Below are positions 44,248 to 52,655 of a stretch of 64,000 nucleotides of DNA, in pieces. A program made the position numbers and the translations under genes. The notes beneath the pieces are model-generated. The model was given only the letters and a program-made list of their open reading frames with translations, had not been told where the DNA came from and searched no databases. Origin of the DNA: Dyella jiangningensis (lineage in GTDB: Bacteria; Pseudomonadota; Gammaproteobacteria; Xanthomonadales; Rhodanobacteraceae); contig CP007444.1 of assembly GCA_000632805.1 (NCBI GenBank), forward strand, positions 4,638,772 to 4,702,771, written 5' to 3'. Within the stretch, counting starts at the first letter, position 1. Each line of letters begins with the position of its first letter.

Positions 44248-45813
44248 ATGAAGATTGCAACAAAGCCGTTGGCCACGTTGGCGCTGGCTGTTTCGCTGGC
44301 CTGCGCCGTGCATGCACAGGAGGCTCCCGAGCGGGCCGTGGGTAAGCGTCTCGCCGATGGCACGGGCTATGTGTCCATCGCGCGCGTCGAACATGGTTCG
44401 ACGCAAGACCGCGGCCGCCTGCTGATGGTGTTCGAGCAGAACGGCATGGACGGCATCCCGTTGTGGGAAAGCCGCGACCACGGCGACACCTGGCATTTCC
44501 TGATGAACGTCACCGACCAGGTGCATGCCTCGGACAAGCACTGGCAGCTGCGCTGGCAGCCGTACATCACCGAGCTGGAACGTGCAGCCGGTGATCTGCC
44601 GGCCGGCACGCTGGTGCTGTCGGCGAATGCGACCGGCAACGATGCGAAGGGCCACGTGGTCACCGAAGACCTGCAGATGTACGTGTCGCAGGACGGCGGC
44701 AAGACCTGGCGTTACCGCAGCTCCATCGTGAAGGGCGGCGGACATCCGGAAGACAAGGACAACAAGGGCGTGTGGGAATCCAATGTCCACGTGCTCGACG
44801 ACGGCCGGCTGGTGGCCTATTACTCCACCGAGCAGCACAAGGCCGAAGGCTACAACCAGCTGCTGGCGCACAAAGTCTCCGACGACGGTGGCCGGCACTG
44901 GGGACAGGAAGTGCGCGACGTGGCGATTCCCGGCGGCGTGCAGCGTCCCGGCATGGCCATCGTCACGCGCCTGCCAGACAAGCGCTATGCGATGACCTAC
45001 GAGAACATCGATGGCCCGGACAACGGCCAGGTGTTCATCAAGTTCAGTCGCGACGGCCTCGACTGGGGCGATCCACAACGGCATGGCGAACCGGTGAAGA
45101 CGCTGTCGGGCTTCTGGCCCGCCGCGTGCCCGGTGGTGCGCTGGTTCCCGCTCGGTGGCCCTGAAGGCGTGATCGTGATTTCGGCGGAACGCGCGGGCGG
45201 CGGCGGCGACGAGGGCGGCCGCACGCTGTACTGGAACAATGCATCAGGCCGTGGCCCCTGGTGGGAAGTTCGTGCACCGGTGCAGAAGCTCACCGGCAAC
45301 ATCCACGCGGGATGGACGCAGGAGCTCCTGCTGCGCGACGACGGCAGCCTGCTGCACGTCACCAGTTCGTCGGTGCCCGACGCACCGACGCATGCCTCGC
45401 GCAACGAGATCCTCTATCGCGCGGCGACGCTGTCGTTCAACCGCTATGAAGCGGAAGACGCATCCTTCACCGGTGCGGTGGCCGTGCCCGATCCCAAGGC
45501 ATCCAACCTGCGCAAGGCACGCCTGGGTGCGGGCCCGCAGGCGCGGCTGCGCTTCGTGGTCAACAGCACGGGAGGCACGCACGCGCTTGCCGTGCGCTAC
45601 GCCGATCTTGGCCTCGCGGCACAGCCTGCCTTGGTGGTCAATGGCGCGCGCGCCACGCCGCGTGCGAGTGACACGCCGGACGGGTGGCACGAGATCAGCG
45701 TGCAGGCCAACCTGCTGCCGGGCTTCAACACGATCGATGTCGATGGTGGCGAGCATGTGCTCGACATCGACTATCTGGAGATGGACGGCCAAACGCCGGC
45801 GAGGAAACCGTGA
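44248..45813 (+). CDS. Secreted sialidase-fold (BNR) enzyme with C-terminal carbohydrate-binding-like domain
   Basis: 521-aa exported protein: signal peptide ending AVHA, a beta-propeller with Asp-box turns (SRDHGDTWHF, SQDGGKTWRY, SDDGGRHWGQ) to about residue 390, then a CBM6/35-like beta-sandwich from YEAEDASFTGAV to LDIDYLEMDG. The propeller is a paralogue of the one at 30191: RPGMAIVTRLP and LPAGTLVLSA here match RPGMITVSKLP and LPAGTLISAA there. GH93 exo-arabinanase-like activity is a guess from fold and context. ATG 44248 follows GAGGAGGAG. The stop shares a base with the GH43 start (TGATG). Confidence 0.8.
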   Translation: MKIATKPLATLALAVSLACAVHAQEAPERAVGKRLADGTGYVSIARVEHGSTQDRGRLLMVFEQNGMDGIPLWESRDHGDTWHFLMNVTDQVHASDKHWQLRWQPYITELERAAGDLPAGTLVLSANATGNDAKGHVVTEDLQMYVSQDGGKTWRYRSSIVKGGGHPEDKDNKGVWESNVHVLDDGRLVAYYSTEQHKAEGYNQLLAHKVSDDGGRHWGQEVRDVAIPGGVQRPGMAIVTRLPDKRYAMTYENIDGPDNGQVFIKFSRDGLDWGDPQRHGEPVKTLSGFWPAACPVVRWFPLGGPEGVIVISAERAGGGGDEGGRTLYWNNASGRGPWWEVRAPVQKLTGNIHAGWTQELLLRDDGSLLHVTSSSVPDAPTHASRNEILYRAATLSFNRYEAEDASFTGAVAVPDPKASNLRKARLGAGPQARLRFVVNSTGGTHALAVRYADLGLAAQPALVVNGARATPRASDTPDGWHEISVQANLLPGFNTIDVDGGEHVLDIDYLEMDGQTPARKP

Positions 45814-46784
45814 TGCGCTCGACGCGGATGACGCTTGCTTTGCTTGGCCTGGCATGGGTCGCATCGACGCAAGCGATGCCGGCCAAGCCGCAAGGCCCGC
45901 TGCTGCCGTCGGGCCCCGATCCGTGGGTGGCGCAGCGCGATGGCGTCTACTACTACACGAACACCCAGGGCGATCGCCTTTCGCTGTGGAAGACCACCGA
46001 CCTCGCGCATCTGGGCGAGGCCAAGCCGGTGGTCGTATGGCGTCCGCCCGCGCAAGGCCCGAACTCCGCTTCGGTGTGGGCGCCCGAGCTGCACTTCCTC
46101 GACGGCAAGTGGTACCTCTACTACACCGCGGTGGACAAGACGCACAACGACGATGCGCATCGCCACGTGTTCGTGCTGGAGAACGCCTCGGCCGATCCCA
46201 CGCAGGGCGAGTGGATCGACAAGGGCATGCTGAAGACGCATCTGTCGGGCATCGACGGCACGGTGTTCGATCACGGCGGCAAGCGCTACTTCGTCTACTC
46301 CGCGTACGTCGACGACCACAGCGACCTGATCATCGCGCCCATGACCAATGCGTGGACGCTGGGCGAACCGCAGGTGGACATCGCGCATCCCACCTATGCG
46401 TGGGAGATGCAGGGCGGGCGCAAGATCCTCGAAGGTCCCGAGTTCCTCAAGGGCCCTGGCGGCAAGGTGTTCCTTACCTATTCGGCAAGTGCCTGTTGGT
46501 CCGACGACTATGCGCTGGGCCTGCTCGAAGCCGATGCCAACGCCAACCTGCTGGAGCCTTCGTCGTGGCACAAGTCGTCGGCGCCAGTGCTGCATGGCTC
46601 GGCCGAGCGTGGCGTGTATGCCACAGGCCACAATGGCTTCTTCAAGTCGCCGGACGGCCAGGACTGGATCATCTACCACGCGAACGGCGGCCCCGGCTGG
46701 AAGTGCACGGCGCGTCGCGCGCCCTACATCGAGCCGTTCCACTGGAGCCCGCAGGGCACGCCGGTGTTTGACGGCGCGCGCTGA
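45813..46784 (+). CDS. Secreted GH43 family glycosidase
   Basis: 323-aa five-bladed propeller with signal peptide (about 21 residues). Expected catalytic positions: base Asp in GPDPWVAQRDG, pKa-modulating Asp in GIDGTVFDHGGKRY, acid Glu in ILEGPEFLKGPGGK. GH43 enzymes are mostly alpha-L-arabinofuranosidases or beta-xylosidases; beside a possible arabinanase propeller, exo-arabinofuranosidase is favoured. ATG 45813 has GAGGA at 7 bases and overlaps the previous stop. Converges with an esterase gene 13 bp beyond. Confidence 0.9.
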   Translation: MRSTRMTLALLGLAWVASTQAMPAKPQGPLLPSGPDPWVAQRDGVYYYTNTQGDRLSLWKTTDLAHLGEAKPVVVWRPPAQGPNSASVWAPELHFLDGKWYLYYTAVDKTHNDDAHRHVFVLENASADPTQGEWIDKGMLKTHLSGIDGTVFDHGGKRYFVYSAYVDDHSDLIIAPMTNAWTLGEPQVDIAHPTYAWEMQGGRKILEGPEFLKGPGGKVFLTYSASACWSDDYALGLLEADANANLLEPSSWHKSSAPVLHGSAERGVYATGHNGFFKSPDGQDWIIYHANGGPGWKCTARRAPYIEPFHWSPQGTPVFDGAR

Positions 46785-46797
46785 ATCCCGTCCCGCA

Positions 46798-47844
46798 CTA
46801 TTTGGGCGTGGGCGCGTCGAGTCGTGATGCCAGGTCGATGCTTCTCGGTGCGGCCAGTCCACCGAAGTGCAGGTCGATCTGCTGCAACTGACTGCGTGCG
46901 TGGTCGCGGTCACCGCGAGCCAGCGTAGCCTCGGCCGCGTCCAGTTGTTCGCCGAGCTCACTGTCGTTGCGCGCACGACAGGCCGTGAGGGACGCCGCAT
47001 CGTCAGGCGTGCGACGCTCCAGGGATTCGAGTGCACGGTCGAATGCCGAGGGATCGGCGATCTCATGCCCCGTCCACGGTATGGTCCGCGCATCGATATC
47101 GGTGATGCACCAGCGCTTCAATGATTGGCGACTTTGCCGGTCGGCTTCCTGGCGCGAGGTGTCGGTGGCGCCGGTGAGGTAGACCACGCGGGTCGACGCC
47201 TGGAACCGTTCGAGCAACTCACGCGGCGGAAGCGGCACCTGCTGGCCGAGAACGTCGCTGCCGGCATCCAGCAGCACGCCATGGAACAGGTCGGCATAGC
47301 CGAGCGCCAGGCGCAACGCCACGCGTGATCCACCGGAAAAGCCGCCGATGAAAACCCGCCGGGGATCTACGTGGTAGCGCGACATCGCGTTGGCTGCCGC
47401 CAGCAACGCCAGCGGCTCGCGCCGGTCGAGCACATCTTCGTCATTGCCGGATTGGGCAGCGGTGACCAGCACGATGCCGCGGCGCTCCAGCACGGGAATC
47501 CAGGTGAGTGGAATCTTCGCCTCGTCCCAGGGCGGCACGAAGACCATCAGCGCATAACCGTTTGCCGGCGCATGCGTGGGGACGTAGACGGTAAAGCGTT
47601 CCTTTGAAAGGTCGAGCGGCTGTTCGCGGATGGTGATGCCAGTTGCGCGGGCCTGCTGCCGGATGCGCTGCGCGTTCAAGGGACTCAGCAGACGGCGGAT
47701 CAGCTGGGAGCTGGTGGCGAGTTCCGGATATTGGTCGAAGACCATGTCGCGATGCAGGCCGGTGACATCGCCCCCGGCATCGCCGGCCACGGCCATGCAA
47801 GACGCCATCCCGAACAAGGTTGCGAGCAGTGTGCGGCAGGTCAT
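46798..47844 (-). CDS. Exported alpha/beta hydrolase (esterase/PHB-depolymerase-like)
   Basis: 348 aa with a signal peptide (about 20 residues). Nucleophile elbow GGFSGGSR, preceded by the VDPRRVFIGG strand; a late TGHEI supplies a plausible catalytic His. The fold resembles secreted esterases and PHB depolymerases, but the substrate cannot be read. The C-terminal 60 residues are helical and charged. Convergent with GH43 and divergent from the alkaline phosphatase gene. Confidence 0.75.
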   Translation of the reverse strand: MTCRTLLATLFGMASCMAVAGDAGGDVTGLHRDMVFDQYPELATSSQLIRRLLSPLNAQRIRQQARATGITIREQPLDLSKERFTVYVPTHAPANGYALMVFVPPWDEAKIPLTWIPVLERRGIVLVTAAQSGNDEDVLDRREPLALLAAANAMSRYHVDPRRVFIGGFSGGSRVALRLALGYADLFHGVLLDAGSDVLGQQVPLPPRELLERFQASTRVVYLTGATDTSRQEADRQSRQSLKRWCITDIDARTIPWTGHEIADPSAFDRALESLERRTPDDAASLTACRARNDSELGEQLDAAEATLARGDRDHARSQLQQIDLHFGGLAAPRSIDLASRLDAPTPK

Positions 47845-47941
47845 GTCATGAGGCTAGCATCGAAGTCCGGCTTGACGTGTCACAGCAATTTCTTGCGGCG
47901 CGACTATCATGCGCGACTCGCCTGTCACCAAGGGATTGCCC

Positions 47942-49687
47942 ATGCCGTTTCCGTTCGTGCGCGCGCCACGCATGCTGTTGCTGGCCTCGTTTCCGCTGCT
48001 TACCGCCTGCGCCAGCCAGGCTGTCACGCGGCCGGCCGTACCGGTCGCGGCCATCGACGTGCCGGCGATCCAGCGCCCCGACGGCGAGACGCCGCAGTGG
48101 TGGTTCCGCAACGGCGCAGCCGCGGCCGCACAGCTCGCCGCGCAAGCGAACACCGGTGGGCAGCACGCCAAGAACGTCATCGTGTTCCTCGGCGACGGCA
48201 TGAGCCTGCCGACCATTGCGGCCGCGCATGTGCGTGCGGGACAGCTCAAGGGCGTGGATGGCGAGAGTTATCGCCTGAGCTTCGAGCGCTTTCCGTTCAG
48301 TGCCTTGAGCCGCACCTACGAGACCGACCAGCAGACGCCCGATTCCGCCGGCACCATGACCGCCATCATGAGCGGCGTGAAGACGCGCGCGGGTTTCATC
48401 GGTGTCTCGCAGGTGCCGCGTCGCCAGGACTGCGCCGCCACGCGCGGGCAGGAACTGGTAAGCACGCTGGAACTCGCGTCCGCCGCGGGCATGAGCACGG
48501 GCGCGATCACCACCACGCGCATCACGCACGCCACGCCTGCCGCCACCTACGGCCATCTGCCCGAGCGCAACTGGGAAGTGGATGCCGACCTCACCGCCGA
48601 TGCCAAGGCGCAGGGCTGCAAGGATTTCGCCGCGCAGCTGGTCGACTTTCCCGGCGCCGGTGGGCTTACCGTCGCCATGGGCGGCGGCCGCACCGAGTTC
48701 ATGCGCGCAGGCGAGGACGACCCGGTCGAACGCGGCATGGTTGGTCAGCGTTTGGACGGCCGCGACCTGATCGGTGAGTGGAAGCAGCGCCACCCGGAAG
48801 GTGCCTATGTATGGAACCGCACACAGCTGCTGGCGCTGGATCCGGCCAAGACGCCGCGCCTGCTCGGCCTGTTCAATCCCTCGCACCTCAACTACGAGCA
48901 CGAGCGCACCACCGGCAAGCTGGACGAACCCAGTCTCGCCGAGATGACCACGCGCGCCATCGACGTGCTCAAGCAAAATCCGAACGGCTTCTTCCTGATG
49001 GTGGAGGGTGGCCGCATCGATCATGCGCTGCACGGCGGCAATGCCTATCGCGCGCTTGACGAAACCATCGCCTTCGCCGATGCGGTGCAGGCCGCGTTGC
49101 AGCACACCGACCCCAGCAACACCTTGATCGTGGTGACCGCCGATCACAGCCACACCATGACCTTCGCCGGCTATCCAAAGCGCGGCAACGACATCCTCGG
49201 CCTGGTGAAGGGTCACACCGACAGCTACGACGAGGAAGGTGGCGCCGGCCTCGCTCGCGACGCCGCAGGCCGCCCGTACACCACGCTGGGCTTCGCGAAC
49301 GGCCCGGGCTATACCGGCGCAAGCGATGTGCAACCGGAAGGCAGCAAACGCTTTCCGCATAACCCGCACGACTACGCGTACGACACCAAGGGCCGCCCCG
49401 ACCTCAGCAAGGTGAAGACCAGCAACCCCGATTACATGCAGGAGGCGATCCTGCCGATGAAGGCGGAAACGCATGGCGGCGAGGACGTGGCGATCTTCGC
49501 CACCGGACCGGGCGCCGCCGCGTTCCACGGCGAGGTGGAGCAGAACGCGATCTTCCACGTGATCGTGCAGCACGCACCGCTATTGCGCGAAGAACTCTGC
49601 AAACTGGGCAGCTGCAACGCCGATGGCGTGCCGGTGGACCGGCCTACGTACGAGGCGTGGCTGCAGCAGGTGAGTTCAAGGCGCTGA
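47942..49687 (+). CDS. Alkaline phosphatase, lipoprotein
   Basis: PhoA-type phosphomonoesterase of 581 aa, anchored by a lipoprotein signal (LLTAC, Cys23). Metal and catalytic motifs: FLGDGMSLPT, TPDSAGTMTAIMSG with nucleophile Ser, VEGGRIDHALHGG, TADHSHTMTF and ETHGGEDVAIFATGP. ATG 47942 follows AAGGG at 7 bases; an in-frame ATG at 47909 would precede the signal by 11 residues. It heads a stretch rich in phosphate-releasing enzymes (GlpQ, nucleotide pyrophosphatase-like). I see no convincing Pho box. Confidence 0.93.
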   Translation: MPFPFVRAPRMLLLASFPLLTACASQAVTRPAVPVAAIDVPAIQRPDGETPQWWFRNGAAAAAQLAAQANTGGQHAKNVIVFLGDGMSLPTIAAAHVRAGQLKGVDGESYRLSFERFPFSALSRTYETDQQTPDSAGTMTAIMSGVKTRAGFIGVSQVPRRQDCAATRGQELVSTLELASAAGMSTGAITTTRITHATPAATYGHLPERNWEVDADLTADAKAQGCKDFAAQLVDFPGAGGLTVAMGGGRTEFMRAGEDDPVERGMVGQRLDGRDLIGEWKQRHPEGAYVWNRTQLLALDPAKTPRLLGLFNPSHLNYEHERTTGKLDEPSLAEMTTRAIDVLKQNPNGFFLMVEGGRIDHALHGGNAYRALDETIAFADAVQAALQHTDPSNTLIVVTADHSHTMTFAGYPKRGNDILGLVKGHTDSYDEEGGAGLARDAAGRPYTTLGFANGPGYTGASDVQPEGSKRFPHNPHDYAYDTKGRPDLSKVKTSNPDYMQEAILPMKAETHGGEDVAIFATGPGAAAFHGEVEQNAIFHVIVQHAPLLREELCKLGSCNADGVPVDRPTYEAWLQQVSSRR

Positions 49688-49730
49688 CGCTACAGGCGAA
49701 GCGCTCCCTCAAGCGCTGTCCCGTCACATT

Positions 49731-49837
49731 GTGGGAGCGCACCCTGTGCGCGACAGCGGCGCCGCGATGTACTTCGGTTTTCGCATTCGCACCGGCCGGC
49801 CTGAGGGTCACCCGTCGCGCACAGGGTGCGCTCCCAC
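49731..49837. repeat. REP doublet, subtype B (GTGG/CCT)
   Basis: REPs 49731-49754 and 49814-49837, both GTGG heads with hairpin GCGCAC-CCT-GTGCGC, heads outward, 59-bp spacer. Confidence 0.9.
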
Positions 49838-49860
49838 AGAAGAGCAACGCTACTGTTTGT

Positions 49861-49986
49861 GTAGGAGCGCACCCAGTGCGCGATCACACATTCACGGTCG
49901 CCTCTGGTCATTCGACTCGCCAACTATCAGCGCGTTCTAATCACGCCTCGTCGCAACGCCCCATCGCGCACTGGGTGCGCTCCTAC
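49861..49986. repeat. REP doublet, subtype A (GTAG/CCA)
   Basis: REPs 49861-49884 and 49963-49986, GTAG heads with loop CCA, 78-bp spacer. It lies 23 bp from the subtype B doublet. The right-hand head GTAG supplies the TAG stop of the minus-strand gene that ends at 49983. Confidence 0.9.
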
Positions 49987-51287
49987 AGGGAAGGTTTTGC
50001 GGGTGGCACGATGCGGCCTTCGCCATACGGCGGGTGCAGCGCGCCCTTCGCGTAGTCGATGGTCATGCGCATATAGCCTTCCGAATAACGCGTGGAAACG
50101 CGCTCGCCCTTCGCGTCCGTCTCGAACTCCGTCATGCCGTGCTCGGCCTTCGGGAACACCACGGTGGTGATGGGCAGGCCATCGCCTTGCAGCGAGGTGA
50201 GGCGACGCAGCGTTTCGCCGCTCGGCGCATCGATGTCCAGTCCGCCGAGCATCCACAGCTGTGGCGTATGCAGCTTCCGCAGTACAGGCATCGAGTCGTA
50301 GTGCCACGGCGTGTGGAACATGTACGCCTTGCCCTTCTCGCGGATGTCCGCATCGCTCATCGGCAGCACGAGATAGCTGAAGTCACCGCGGACGTCTTTG
50401 TACCAGGGCTCCTTGCTGTACTTGGCGCGCGCTGCGTCGAGCTGGTCGAAACCCTCGGTGAGCCCGCTGGAAAGAATGAGGCCGATGGCATCGGAGAGCT
50501 CCCAGGCCTTGTCGATCACCGACTGGTCGTAGCCCTTCAGCTTCAGCTGGAAGGCCACGGCCTCTCGGTCTTCTTCCAGCGGCGAGATGGCGAGGCCATA
50601 GCCGACGATCACGAAATCCACCTTGGTGCGGGTCGCAGCCAGCGGCGCGACCCAGCCGCCCTGCGAACCGCCGCGGAAGCCCGCGCGGGACACGCGCGCG
50701 CCGGCCAGCTTGCGGGCCTCATTCATGGCGGCAACGGCGTCGTTCGCGAGCACGCTGTAGTCCTGCGTGTACTCGCCGGCCGAATCGCCGGTGCCACGCT
50801 TGTCGTAGACGAACGCGCCCACGCCCTCAGCGGGTAGCTGGCGTTGCATGAAGTCCCAGGTGCGCGCGGAATTGTGCTCCGAGCCGTGCACCAGCACCAC
50901 GATGGGCACCTTGCCCGAACCCGGCGGAAGAATCAGTCGGCCCACCAGTCGCGTACCGCCCTCGCCGGTGAACACCGTGTCGTGCATCTCCAGCGGGATA
51001 CGCTTGCCTGCCACGCCACCAAAGGTGAGCTCGCCCTTGGCGCAGTTCTTGAAGACGACGTCCTTGCCGTCCGGCCGGTCGGTCCAGCCGAACGTGCTCT
51101 TCCAGCTGTCGTCGTGCTCGCGATGCAACTGGCCGCTGGTGCCATCGATGCGCCGCCAACGGAGTGTTCCCTCGTCACTGGGGGCAATATCCAGCGACTG
51201 GCCATCGGCGAGACGATAGGCACCGACGTGGCAATCGGAGGCGGCAGGGGCGCTGGCGAGCAGGGCGGCAAAGAGCAGGGAGAACAT
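49983..51287 (-). CDS. Exported alpha/beta hydrolase
   Basis: 434 aa with a signal peptide (MFSLLFAALLASAPAAS). An N-terminal domain of about 130 residues precedes a hydrolase fold: oxyanion HGSEHNSAR, nucleophile elbow GGSQGG, acid in LGGLDIDAPSG and His in KAEHGM. It is a dienelactone hydrolase/acyl-thioesterase-like enzyme of unknown substrate. ATG 51287 is chosen for the signal; an upstream ATG at 51422 adds unconvincing sequence. The stop TAG is the head of a REP, so the 3' end was set or reshaped by the repeat. Confidence 0.82.
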   Translation of the reverse strand: MFSLLFAALLASAPAASDCHVGAYRLADGQSLDIAPSDEGTLRWRRIDGTSGQLHREHDDSWKSTFGWTDRPDGKDVVFKNCAKGELTFGGVAGKRIPLEMHDTVFTGEGGTRLVGRLILPPGSGKVPIVVLVHGSEHNSARTWDFMQRQLPAEGVGAFVYDKRGTGDSAGEYTQDYSVLANDAVAAMNEARKLAGARVSRAGFRGGSQGGWVAPLAATRTKVDFVIVGYGLAISPLEEDREAVAFQLKLKGYDQSVIDKAWELSDAIGLILSSGLTEGFDQLDAARAKYSKEPWYKDVRGDFSYLVLPMSDADIREKGKAYMFHTPWHYDSMPVLRKLHTPQLWMLGGLDIDAPSGETLRRLTSLQGDGLPITTVVFPKAEHGMTEFETDAKGERVSTRYSEGYMRMTIDYAKGALHPPYGEGRIVPPAKPSL

Positions 51288-51371
51288 GGGATCCGTGTCC
51301 TTTCGAAAGTTCCTGCAAGCTATCAAGCAGAACGGCCGTCGCCATTGGCCGCAAGTCACGCCCCTGCCGAC

Positions 51372-51386
51372 AGTCATGCTATGACT
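51372..51386. promoter_or_regulatory. Inverted repeat AGTCAT-GCT-ATGACT in a divergent promoter region
   Basis: Perfect 6-bp arms, 3-bp centre, between the hydrolase gene (start 51287) and glpQ (start 51492). It has the form of a dimeric regulator site; no known box matches well. Confidence 0.4.
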
Positions 51387-51491
51387 TGCGGGATGCTGAT
51401 GTCGCGAGGCCGCCTCGGCCATGTCAAGGAAACGACATGCGGCAGGCCCACTATGCGCGATCGGCGTGCAGGCATCGCAACGGAGTAGGGA

Positions 51492-52589
51492 ATGGCTGGG
51501 GTTCGTTTAAGCTGGGCTGTCTTCGCCGTGGGTGCGATGTTCATGGGTCATGTGCAGGCCAATGAGGCTCCGCTGGCGCCGAAGGTGCTGGTGATCGGCC
51601 ATCGCGGCGCGAGTGCGCTGCGTCCGGAGCACACGCTCGCTTCCTACGGCAAGGCCATCGCCGACGGCGCGGACTTCATCGAACCGGACCTGGTGATGAC
51701 GCACGACGGCGTGCCGGTGGCGCGCCACGAGAACGAGATCAGCGGCACCACCGACGTGGCGCAGCATCCCGAATTCGCCTCGCGCAAGGCCACCAAGACC
51801 ATCGACGGCCATGCCGTCACCGGCTGGTTCACCGAAGACTTCACCCTCGCCGAACTGAAGACGCTGCGCGCGCGCGAACGGCTTCCGGAATTTCGCAGCA
51901 CGGCCTACGACGGGCAATTCCAGATCCCCACGCTGGACGAGATCATCGATTTCGTCGCCACGGAGTCGGCCACCCGTGGCCGCGTGATCGGCATCATTCC
52001 CGAGATCAAGCACGGCACGTATTTCAAGAAGGCCGGCCTGCCGATGGAAGACCGCGTGCTCACGATCCTTGCCGCCCACGCATACACGCGCTCGGCGCCG
52101 GTGGAGATCCAGTCGTTCGAGGTCGCCAATCTCCGCTATCTGCGCGGCAAGCTCGGCAAGGCGCATCCGAATATACGTCTGCTGCAATTGCTGGACGATA
52201 CGACCGAGCAGCCGTACGACGTAGTCACCGCCGGCAGCAAGATGAGCTACGGCGACATGATGACGCCCAAGGGACTGCACGAAATCGCCACGTACGCCGA
52301 CGCGATCGGGCCGAACATCCGCGCCATCATCCCCCTCGCGTCCGACGGTTCGCTCGGCAAGCCGACGTCGCTGGTGCGCGATGCGCATGCGGCAAAGCTG
52401 GAAGTCCATCCGTATACGTTCCGCCCGGAAAACCACTTCCAGGCGAAGAACTTCTGGCAAGGCAACGACCCCAAGACGTTCAACGAAGCAGGGTCGATCG
52501 CCGAGATCCGCGCCTACCTCGCCGCGGGTGTCGATGCGTTCTTCACCGACGACCCGGCCATTGGCCGCAAGGCCGTCGACGAGCGCTGA
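51492..52589 (+). CDS. glpQ: Glycerophosphodiester phosphodiesterase, periplasmic
   Basis: Hydrolyses glycerophosphodiesters to glycerol-3-P and an alcohol. 365 aa with signal peptide (about 23 residues). Catalytic motifs VIGHRGASALRPEHTLASY (H37, R38), FIEPDLVMTHDG (E64, D66, H71) and a final TDDPAIG typical of GDPDs. ATG 51492 follows GGAG at 6 bases. 66 bp before the nucleotide pyrophosphatase-like gene on the same strand, which suggests joint use in organic phosphate recovery. Confidence 0.95.
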   Translation: MAGVRLSWAVFAVGAMFMGHVQANEAPLAPKVLVIGHRGASALRPEHTLASYGKAIADGADFIEPDLVMTHDGVPVARHENEISGTTDVAQHPEFASRKATKTIDGHAVTGWFTEDFTLAELKTLRARERLPEFRSTAYDGQFQIPTLDEIIDFVATESATRGRVIGIIPEIKHGTYFKKAGLPMEDRVLTILAAHAYTRSAPVEIQSFEVANLRYLRGKLGKAHPNIRLLQLLDDTTEQPYDVVTAGSKMSYGDMMTPKGLHEIATYADAIGPNIRAIIPLASDGSLGKPTSLVRDAHAAKLEVHPYTFRPENHFQAKNFWQGNDPKTFNEAGSIAEIRAYLAAGVDAFFTDDPAIGRKAVDER

Positions 52590-52655
52590 GCCCGCCATAT
52601 CCGGCCTTGCATGCGTGCAAGGCTGTACCGCTTTCCTCATCCCTTCGAGTGTCTC

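Noticed and set aside
47878..47885. TGTCACAG before the alkaline phosphatase gene as a Pho box half
   Set aside because: No second 11-bp direct repeat follows at the required spacing, so PhoB binding is not supported.
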